Assembly: GCA_008704415.1 (NCBI GenBank)
Contig: VXIS01000006.1
Span: 289,564-353,563, forward strand
Origin: Sphaerosporella brunnea
Taxonomy: Eukaryota > Ascomycota > Pezizomycetes > Pezizales > Pyronemataceae
Length of the DNA: 64,000 nucleotides
Reading direction: 5' to 3'
In this document: positions 56,399-64,000 of the stretch, in pieces
Layout: every line of letters begins with the position of its first letter
Numbering within the stretch: the first letter of the stretch is position 1
Made by a program: the position numbers and the translations under genes
Notes under the pieces: model-generated
Databases searched by the model: none
Seen by the model: the letters and a program-made list of their open reading frames with translations, nothing else
Told to the model about the DNA's origin: nothing

Positions 56399-56458
56399 CT
56401 GCCGCTGAAGATGAGGACGCCGGCAAATTGCGCGCACTGACCAACTTCATCAAGACGC

Positions 56459-56747
56459 TGTCACGGCTCAAGGTTAAGGGGTGGCTCGGCGCTAGGGTTA
56501 GGGTGTCACGTGACGCGGCGCGCCGCGGTCACGTGACGGGAAAGCATAAATGGCGAGGTTTCACTTGTTTTTGTTTCTTTTCTTCTTTTCTTCTTTACAG
56601 AACGTCTTGTATACCAGCGAACCTAGTAACCTTGAACCACCTTGTCTTGTCTCGTCTTCTTCTGCCTCTTGTCCTTGTCCTCCTGCCTCCGGTCCTCGCC
56701 TCGAAAGCTACGTACCTTGGACGTTTCCTCGCGCCTGTCCCGTTACA
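56459..56747 (+). repeat. 5' LTR of the chromovirus (289 bp)
   Basis: Begins TGTCACGG and ends CCGTTACA. It contains a palindrome built on two CACGTG cores (56505-56537), a CTAGGGTTAGGG stretch just before it, and a CATAAA box at about 56545. A pyrimidine-rich stretch (TTTCTTTTCTTCTTTTC) follows. Confidence 0.93.
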
Positions 56748-56762
56748 GTACGTTCTGTCTGA

Positions 56763-57755
56763 CTATCTCCAACCTACGTAGCTCCCGCTCCTGCTGCCGA
56801 GCAAGAACTGGTCCGTCAACGAGAAATCATCACCCACCTCCTGGGCCAGCCGGCACCGGAGAACCATGGAGCACGAGGTGACAAGCTCCCGGACGCGCCT
56901 ATGTTCGACGGCACCCGCGATAAGCTTCGGTCGTTTGTCGCCCAGCTCCGTCTCAAGCTGTTCGCAGACACCACACGCTTCCCAACCCCCCAGCTACGGT
57001 TGTCCTATGCCATCAACCGATGCGAAGGCCGTGCCATGGAACAACTCCTCCCCTACATTCGCGATAATGGCACGATTACAGGACTCGACGATGTTGAAGA
57101 CGTCATCAGCGTCCTCCAGACTGCCTTCGGTGACCCGGACCCCGCCGCCACAGCTCGTCACAAGCTCCAAACCCTTCGACAAGGCAACAAGGAATTCTCG
57201 CTATACTACGTCGAGTTCTCCAGGCTGGTCTCCGATTTGGATTGGGATCAACGTGCCACCATGGATGCCCTCCGGCATGGACTCTCAATCGAAATCCTCG
57301 AGAAGCTCATCGGCACCCCGAATCCCACCAACCTTAACGACTTTGTCAACCTGTGCCAATGTCTCAACGCCCAAATCCGTGCCGTTGAGCACCTCCGCAA
57401 ACTCCGGTCTAGCACTTTGTCTTCAGCTCCCCGCAACGCCAGTCACCATCCGGTCACTACTCCACAACAACCCCGCACGCCTCAAGGAACCTTCGCTCCC
57501 ACTTCGGCCCCCCAGCCTCAACCTGACACTACGCAGCCCGTACCTACACCCATGGACCTTTCCGCCAATCGCCGCAACATCACACCCCAGGAACGAGCTG
57601 GCCGTCTTGCCGAGGGTCGCTGTCTCTACTGCGGCGGCCACGGGCACTTGGCTGCGACCTGCCCCAATAAGCCGGCCCACCTCCGAGCCGCCGCCACCAC
57701 TACAACTACCACGCTCACTCCCCTCCCGACCGACAACCAGTCAGGAAACGTCTAG
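56763..57755 (+). pseudogene. gag polyprotein
   Basis: The first ATG of the frame is at 56901, but the frame is open from 56763 and the upstream residues (EQELVRQREIITHLLGQPAP, then KLPDAPMFDG) look like genuine gag. The original start codon therefore seems lost, or initiation is non-standard. Residues around FDGTRDKLRSFVAQLRLKL and the following helical region form the capsid part. A CCHC zinc knuckle (CLYCGGHGHLAATC, C-x2-C-x4-H-x4-C) sits near the C-terminus at about 57622-57663. Gag packages the element RNA. The pol frame overlaps its end in the -1 frame. Confidence 0.85.
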
Positions 57756-60700
57756 ACCAGCCGCACATTGATGGCTATGCTGCTGGTCACCCCATCTCGT
57801 TGTCTTCGTCTAGCTTAGGATTGACAGCTCTTGGAGTTACGGACACAGTTGTGGAGGAAACAGTACTGGAAGGAAAGCACCTTATTGTTTCTTGCACTCT
57901 GTCATTCAGCAATAAAACTGTTCGTACTCATGCGCTGATCGATTGTGGCGCAACTGGCATATCCTTTGTGGACGAAGACTTCGCTCGCCATCACCAACTC
58001 CCCTTACGCTCCTTAAGAAAACCCCGTGCCCTCGAAGTAATCGACGGCCGTCCAATCTCTTCCGGTGACATCACTCATCTGTCCGTCGCCCAATGTACCA
58101 TCCAAGATCACCAAGAACAACTCCCCATGTTTGTCACCAAATTAGAACACTGCCCCATTGTACTCGGAATCCCCTGGCCCCAGCTCCACGACGTCGCGAT
58201 CCGATTCAGCTCTCGGACTCTCACCTTCGGATCACAATACTGCCTGGCTCACTGCAACCCCGTACCAACAACCGTCTCAGCCCTTAGCGAAGAACCTCCA
58301 GAGGTCTTTCGGGAACCCATCACAGCAGCGCCAGCAAAACTCCACATCGCCTCACTAAAAGCCTCCTCCTTCTGCCGATTGGCCAAGAAAAAGCACCTAG
58401 CCGTCTATTCTATATCCCTGTGCGAAATTAATAGAGCCCTTGAAAAGAAGTACGCCGAAGACGACAACGACCTACGCAAAATTGTCCCCGCCGAATTCCA
58501 CGGCTATCTCCCTTTGTTCAAGGAGGCAATTGCAAATAGACTACCGCCGCATTGACCATATGACCATAAGATTCCTTTGAGAGAGAGCTTCGTTCCCCCA
58601 TTTGGCCCTCTGTATTCCCTCTCCCGAGAGGAGCTGGAAGCCCTCAAGGCCTGGCTCCAAGAAAACTTGGAAAAGGGATTTATCCGCCGCTCGTCCTCGC
58701 CAGCCGCGTTGCCCATCCTGTTCGTCAAGAAAGCAGACGGGTCTCTACGGCTGTGTGTTGACTACCGAGGCCTGAACGAAGGAACTATCAAGAACAGGTA
58801 CCCGTTACCTCTGATCCAGGAGACACTGATGCAGCTCTCCAAGGCAAAATACTTCACGACGTTGGACATCCGAGGAGCCTACAACCTGGTCCGTATGGCT
58901 GAAGGGGAAGAATGGAAGACCGCCTTCAGAACCCGCTACGGGCTTTTCGAATCCCTGGTCATGTCTTTCGGACTCACAAATGCCCCTGCCGACTTCCAAG
59001 CCTTCATCAACGACGTACTTCGCCCATTCCTCGACCGCTTTTGTACGGCCTACCTCGACGACATCTTGATCTATTCAGAGACCATCGAAGAACACCGCGA
59101 GCATATCAAGCAGATCCTCGATGCACTCAGCAAAGCTGGGCTCCACCTCAAGCCGGAGAAATGCAAGTTCTATCAGATGGAGGTCAAGTACCTCGGCTTA
59201 CTGGTCGGACGCAACGGCATCAAGATGGACCCCAGCAAAGTCCAAACAATCATGGAATGGGAACCACCATCCAACCTCAAGGACGTTCAGGAATTCTTAG
59301 GATTTGCGGACTTCTATCGCCGGTTCATTCGCGACTATTCAAAGGTGGTTGCCCCACTCACCTCGCTGACCAAGAAAGACAATGGCCAACCCGTGACCTT
59401 TGTGTGGCGTACCGCGCAGCAAAACGCGTTCGATACCCTCAAAAAGGCTTTTACAACCGCCCCAATTCTCCCACACTTCGACTATGATCGTCAAGTTGTT
59501 GTCGAAACCGATGCATCAGACTACATCTCAGCCGGTGTTCTCTCCCAGTATGACGATGAGGGAACCCTCCACCCCGTCGCCTGCTTTTCCAAGAAACACT
59601 CCCCTGCCGAATGCAACTATGAGATCTACGACAAGGAGTTGATGGCTATCGTTCGATTCTTCGAGGAATGGCGTCTCCACCTTGAAGGCTCTGCGTTCCC
59701 CGTCCAGGTTCTCGCCGATCACAAGAACCTGGAATATTTCATGACAACGAAACTGCTCAACCAGCGCCAGGCCCGCTGGTCCGAATTCTTGTCTCGCTTC
59801 AACTTCAAGATAGTCTATCGACCCGGTGTCGCTGGTGGGAAACCCGACGCCCTCACTAGGTGGTCTGGATACCTCCCCAAAGTGGGAGATGAACGACTTT
59901 TGGCCAACCAACAGGCAGTCCTGAAACCGCAGAACCTGCCCGACAATCTACGTTTGATGGCGGAAAACCCACCCAGCACCGGGCCGTCCTCCCTGGAAAC
60001 CCTGTTTGACAAAGGGTACGAAGCGGATCCTTTCCCGCAACGAGTCCTAGAGATGCTGGCAAAAGGCACCCGAATCTCCAAAGACATTTCACTTGCCGAC
60101 TGCTCTGAGCACCAAGGGAGGCTAATGTACCGCGGATGCTTCTACGTCCCAGATTACGCCCCCCTTCGGCTCTGACTCATTCAAGACCACCACAACCCTC
60201 CGACCATGGGACACCCGGGACGTGCAAAGACCTTGGAAATTCTATCCCGACGCTACTACTGGACAAGTATGCGACATGACGTTGAGAGATTCGTACGCAA
60301 TTGTCATACCTGCCGACGGACGAAAGCAACAAGACACGCACCGTTCGGGACTCTGAAGCCTCTTCCTGTCCCACACCATCCTTGGCAAAGTGTCTCCGTC
60401 GACTTCGTCACTGGACTTCTTGTCTCGCAAGGCTACGACGCAATCTGAGCAGTAGTCTGCCGACTAACGAAACAACGCCACCTGATTCCCTGTCTTACAA
60501 CCATCGACGCAGAAGGATTCGCTCCGCTATTTATTGAAAACATCTTCAAGCACCATGGCCTCCGCGACGTTCTCATCTCCGACCCAGGCCCCCAATTCGT
60601 TGCTAACTTCTGGAAACACCTTGCTTCCTGTCTTGGGATTGAGACTGCTCCAAGCACCGCCTTCCACCCGCAGACCGATGGTCAGACAGAACGGATCAAT

Positions 60701-61462
60701 GCCGTCACGGAGCAGTATCTCCGCGCCTACGTATCATACCTGCAGAACGATTGGAAGAAGTATCTCCCCCTGGCCGAATTCTCAGCCAATAACCAGGCTT
60801 CCGAGACTACGTCACTGTCTCCTTTCTTCGCCGGCTATGGCCGTAACCCTAAGTGCTCCTTTGAGCTAGACATTCGGACCGACAACCCCGAACAGGTCAA
60901 CGCGCAGCTGGTGGCCGAGCAGATGTCACACATCGACGACGTTCTACGAGCCGAGATGAAGTACGCCCAAGTCAGATATACTGAAGCCGCCGATCGGTTC
61001 CGAGCCCCCGCCCCAGTGTTCAAAGAGAACGACCTCGTCTGGCTGGACTCTAGGAACTTGCGCACGGAACGACCATCTAGGAAACTCGAAAACAAGCACC
61101 TGGGCCCTTACCGAGTGGTTCGAGCCGTCGGTACCCATGCCTATGAATTGGACATCCCTAACACCATGAAGAACCATCGCACCTTTTCAGTCTCGCTCCT
61201 AAACCCGGCATCTTCCAACCCCCTCCCTGGACAGATCATTCCATCCCCTCTCCCTGTTGTTGTCGATGGCGAAAAAGAATGGTCCGTCGATGCCATTCTG
61301 GATTCCCGCTTGGTAAGGGGACGCCTCAAATATCTGGTAAAGTGGACCGGCTACGACCCACCGGAATGGGAGGCGGGGGAAGGAATCAATGGCCTTGAAG
61401 CTATCGACCGCTTCCACGAATTGTACCCACACAAGCCCGGACCACTCCCAGATGACAGCTGA
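57740..61462 (+). pseudogene. pol polyprotein: protease, RT, RNase H, integrase, chromodomain
   Basis: One frame runs throughout but is broken by three in-frame TGA codons (58553, 60173 and 60446). Protease: ALIDCGATG near 57943-57960, with Cys at the usual Ser/Thr position. Reverse transcriptase: [11 protein letters not shown] and the catalytic YLDDILIYS (about 59049-59075). RNase H: ETDASDY (about 59507) to [12 protein letters not shown]. Integrase: HH-CC zinc region ending CHTC, then SVDFVTG, ISDPGPQF (the usual Arg after SD is Pro) and QTDGQTERIN for the D-D-E triad. C-terminal chromodomain: LKYLVKWTGYDPPEWE (about 61327). The start is set by open sequence overlapping gag; no ATG lies there, so expression by -1 frameshifting is inferred. 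Confidence 0.93.
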
Positions 61463-61497
61463 AGCTTGGTCGGAGCTCAGCCATAAGAGGGGGATAC

Positions 61498-61778
61498 TGT
61501 CACGGCTCAAGGTTAAGGGGTGGCTCGGCGCTAGGGTTGGGGTGTCACGTGACGCGCGGTCACGTGACGGGAAAGCATAAATAGCGAGGTTTCACTTGTT
61601 TTTGTTTCTTTTCTTCTTCTCTTCTTTACAGAACGTGTTGTATACTAGCGAACCTAGTAACCTTGAACCACCTTGTCTTGTCTCGTCTTCTTCTGCCTCT
61701 TGTCCTTGTCCTCCTGCCGCCGGTCCTTGCCTCGAAAGCTACGTACCTTGGACGTTTCCTCGCGCCTGTCCCGTTACA
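61498..61778 (+). repeat. 3' LTR of the chromovirus (281 bp)
   Basis: Begins TGTCACGG after the purine tract and ends CCGTTACA. It lacks 8 bp of the palindrome loop found in the 5' LTR and reads CTAGGGTTGGGG where the 5' LTR has CTAGGGTTAGGG. Confidence 0.93.
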
Positions 61779-62195
61779 GAGCGGGTATATAAACCTGAGA
61801 GCTTAGCCCGCCAAGCCTAGTATGTAGCTTTGTAAACATGATTCGAGTGCTCATGATGACTGTGAGTCATACGTGTGAATCATACATAGAATGTAAGAGA
61901 AACAACTAGAAATAGAATGACACACAACCAATAAGTGTTAATGCACAGCCGCATATAACTCTGTGCGTTTGCACGCAACAGTGAGTCAACGTAAGGCAGA
62001 CACAAGTAAGCCTGACTCGGAAAGGAAGGTGTGTGCAAACAGGCGAAAGATAAGAAAACAAGAAAGTATGTGACGAGCACATGGTGCAGTAATCGCAGTG
62101 GTAAGTCCCCGTGATGAGTGTAAAATGAAACCAGTATGAAAAGAGAAAACACTTCAGGGCAGCCAAGGAAATCCCACGTCCATCACATTTTAACA
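61779..62195 (-). mobile_element. Copia LTR remnant (3' LTR, minus strand)
   Basis: On the minus strand an LTR begins TGTTAAAATG at 62195, immediately after a purine tract AAGTGAGAGGGGG (62208-62196), exactly where the 3' LTR of a Copia element should start. It runs at least to the chromovirus LTR at 61778; its own end is not identified. A TATATAAA box lies at 61786-61793 on the plus strand. Confidence 0.7.
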
Positions 62196-62199
62196 CCCC

Positions 62200-62935
62200 C
62201 TCTCACTTGCCACTATTCCAAATATGCGAGAGCAGAGATGCCCACGCACCGCCTGTACAACCGCCTTGGTACATATGTCTGCAAGGTTGTTTTTACCGTC
62301 GATATGGACGATCGTAAGTTGTCCCGTTTTGATCAGTTCACGTATGGAATGGTAAAGCATGTCCACGTGTTTACTTCAATCGTTGAGACGGTGATTTTCT
62401 GCGGTGTCAAAAGCGCCGGTATTGTCACTTCGAATAGCCGCCGGAATGTCTTGATGAAGGAGTTCAACAAGAGATTGCATTGTCAAGAGGTAATGTTTCG
62501 AGGTCATGGAGATGGCCATGTATTCAGCATCGGCGTTGAAGTGGCAACAGAACGCTGTCGTCGAGACTACCAATTAATGGTTACTTCTCCAAGTTGAAAC
62601 AGGTATCCCCAAAAGTTCTGTCGAGTGTCAATACAATTTCCGTAAGAAGCACCGCAAAATCCTTCAAAGTATAGGTCCTTTACATATCGATTGGTGAGTT
62701 TGAGGCTTGGTGTTCCTTGAAGCTATCGTAGGACTGGTTTAGCGGCTTGCAGATGTACGAGGGTAGGTGACGAGTTGAACTGTGGGACTTGTGTAACTGC
62801 ATAGGTTAGATCAGCTCTTCTTCCGGTAACTGCGTACATGAGAGATACGATAATTTTCTGCCAGAGTGAGAGGTCTTCAATCTGTGGCGCAGGTGGTCCT
62901 GCCCAAAGTTGTACATTTACATCGAGACATAGTGC
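62200..62935 (-). pseudogene. Ty1/Copia pol 3' fragment (end of RT and RNase H)
   Basis: On the minus strand, in order: KIIVSLMYAVTGRRADLTYAVTQVPQFNSS...HLQAAKPVLR (62860-62725) is the end of Copia RT. GASYGNCIDTRQNFWGYLF follows, where the first RNase H Asp has become Gly. After frame changes come DAEYMAISMTSKH and SDNTGAF (62530-62395). KHVDMLYHSIRELIKTGQL and IDGKNNLADICTKA (about 62360-62250) form the typical C-terminus. Several frameshifts and stops make it non-functional. Upstream RT and integrase are replaced by the satellite array. Confidence 0.88.
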
Positions 62936-64000
62936 CACCAACTTCAGCCGCATCCACCTGGGAACTTTACGGCTGACTCGGGCATGTGTAGTATAGCCAC
63001 AGTGAACTTCCCAGGTGATTCTGGGCTGCCGGCAGTCACCAGGCTTCATCCGCTCCTGAAAAGTGCGATATCGTAATTTGGCAATTCCAGCATTCCGGTC
63101 AGAAGATCGTGATAATGCCACCAAATTCAACCGTATCCACCTATGAACTTTACGGCTGACTCGGGCATGTCTATTATCGCCACAGTGAGCCTCCCAAGTG
63201 ATTCTAGGCTGCACTCACCAGGCTTCATCCGTTTCATAATATCTCACTTTGCACAATATCGTCATTTGGCAATTCCAGCATTCCGGTGAAAAGATCGTGA
63301 TAGTGCCCCCAACTTCGACCACATCTACCTAGGAACGTTACGGCTGACTCGGGCATGTGTATAATGGCCACAGAGAACTTCCCAGGTGATTCTGGGCTGC
63401 CGGCAGTCACCAGGCTTCATCCGCTCCTGAAAAGTGCTATATCGTAATTTGGCAATTCCAGCATTCCGGTCAGAAGATCGTGATAATGCCACCAACTTCA
63501 ACCGCCTCCACCTGGGAAATTTACGGCTGACTCGGGCATGTCCATTATGGCAACAGTAAGCTTCCCAGGTGATTCTGGGCTGCCGGCAGTCACCATGCTT
63601 CATCCGCTCCTCAAAAGTGCAATATCGTAATTTGACAATTCTACCATTCCGTTGAGATGATGTCCATAGTGCCATCACGTTCAACCGCATGCACCTGGGA
63701 ACTTTACCGCCCTCGAGCATGTCTATTATGGCCACGGTGAACTTCCCAGGTGATTCTGGGCTGCTGGCAGTCACAAGGCGTCATACGATCCTGAAAAGTT
63801 CCATATCGTAATTGAGCAATTCAACCATTCCGCTGAGAAGATAGCCATAGTGCCACCAACTTGAACCGTATCCACCTGGGAACTTTACGGCTGACTCGGG
63901 CATATCTATTTTGGCCACAGTGAGCTCCCCACGTGATTATGGGCTGCCGCGAGTCACCAGGCTTCATCCGCCCCTGAAAAGTGCAATATCGTGATTTGGC
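62922..64000 (-). repeat. Tandem satellite, ~183-bp unit, at least six copies
   Basis: The landmark CTGACTCGGGCAT and its variants occur at about 62973, 63156, 63344, 63527, 63709 and 63891, giving periods of 183, 188, 183, 182 and 182. Each unit also carries TTCCCAGGTGATTCTGGGCTGC and CAGGCTTCATCCG. The array runs off the window edge. Most units are 183 bp, 61 codons, and the minus strand stays open across them (62723-63214 and 63325-63774), the first frame being continuous with the Copia RT fragment. Confidence 0.95.

Larger units (their letters stand above)
53853..56458 (+). pseudogene. Coiled-coil / PD-(D/E)XK-like / protein kinase gene, interrupted
   Basis: The predicted start is the ATG at 53853 (MNTTQSRQPRP). 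Exon 1 is Ser/Arg/Gln-rich and ends at 54024. A 54-nt intron (54025-54078, GTGCGG...TTGACTTGCTGTAG) restores the frame to AYDDFKALNGMNECSIEKQRSR. An in-frame TGA follows at 54192, then a repeat-built coiled coil to about 55030 with a one-base insertion at 54588-54590. The frame changes again across 55121-55151, a GTCAGT...CCAG segment of only 31 nt that could be a very short intron or damage. It then gives the nuclease-like and kinase domains. The C-terminus has lost the stretch after the activation loop: a leftover tail, DVWGPFVTAAEDEDAGKLRALTNF (about 56379-56455, in another frame), is cut by the LTR at 56459. The arrangement resembles fungal effector-like proteins pairing a restriction-nuclease-fold domain with a kinase (family knowledge). 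Activity in this copy is unlikely. Confidence 0.7.
56459..61778 (+). mobile_element. Ty3/Gypsy chromovirus, nearly complete (5.3 kb)
   Basis: Two LTRs bound an internal region with gag, protease, reverse transcriptase, RNase H, integrase and chromodomain in the standard Ty3/Gypsy order. A purine-rich tract (AAGAGGGGGATAC) lies directly before the 3' LTR. The LTRs are about 97% identical by eye apart from an 8-bp length difference, so insertion is fairly recent. The 5-bp flanks differ (GACGC left, GAGCG right), so the 3' flank may not be the original target. It interrupts the kinase gene on the left and abuts a Copia remnant on the right. Gag and pol frames are damaged by a few point changes. 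Confidence 0.95.

Noticed and set aside
56495..56506. Telomere repeat (TTAGGG)
   Set aside because: Only two units occur, inside an LTR, and the second LTR has a mutated version. It is not a telomere.
56866..57771. 301-codon Ser/Thr/Pro-rich frame overlapping gag
   Set aside because: It lies wholly within gag and pol sequence in another frame, while the gag frame has the capsid-like helices and the zinc knuckle. The extra frame is a composition by-product.

Overview
This window looks like transposon-rich, gene-poor DNA of a filamentous fungus, most likely a basidiomycete (inference). Reasons: a chromodomain Ty3/Gypsy element, 5'-truncated LINEs with an RNase H/zinc-finger tail, many hAT-type ends with 8-bp duplications, a pogo/Fot1-type transposase relic, short (about 50-80 nt) GT-AG introns, and a protein combining a PD-(D/E)XK-like domain with a fungal-type kinase. 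There is no sign of bacterial operons, rRNA, tRNA genes or CRISPR. Almost everything recognisable is mobile or decayed; I see no intact housekeeping gene.

Layout. 1-1.64 kb: a MULE transposase tail (SWIM zinc finger) between two direct repeats. 1.8-2.75 kb: a minus-strand gene-like region with two similar ~80-nt introns, ending at a hAT element. 2.75-7.4 kb: three members of one hAT family (ends CAGGGCTG/CAGGGCGG), two with perfect 8-bp duplications; the first carries a decayed transposase C-terminus and a nested 512-bp solo LTR. 8.6 and 35.2 kb: two copies of a tRNA-like SINE. 8.8-22.6 kb: mostly unassigned DNA with one plausible small gene (13.7 kb), a fold-back (15.2 kb) and an LTR fragment (18.4 kb). 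22.6, 33.3 and 36.2 kb: three 5'-truncated LINE copies, two with clear target duplications. 25.9-27.2 kb: pogo/Fot1-like relic. 27.7, 39.8 and 45.6 kb: three copies of a second hAT family (ends TAGTGATGG-like), the last hosting a nested MITE with its own perfect duplication. 42.4-43.5 and 52.2-53.0 kb: two inverted remnants of a DDE transposon. 47.4-48.4 kb: a decayed coding region I cannot name. 50.7-51.6 kb: a GTGATCAACCCCGTCC minisatellite.

53.85-64 kb is the most structured part. A multi-exon gene encodes a variable coiled coil built from 75- and 96-bp repeats, followed by a PD-(D/E)XK-like domain and a protein kinase. It carries a nonsense codon and a frameshift, and its 3' end is cut by a chromovirus (56459-61778) whose pol has three nonsense codons. 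This abuts a minus-strand Ty1/Copia remnant (LTR, RNase H, RT), which passes directly into a ~183-bp tandem array running off the window.

The features do not form a pathway. They form a nested insertion record: hAT elements hit by LTRs and MITEs, a kinase effector-like gene hit by a chromovirus, and LINE insertions into anonymous DNA.
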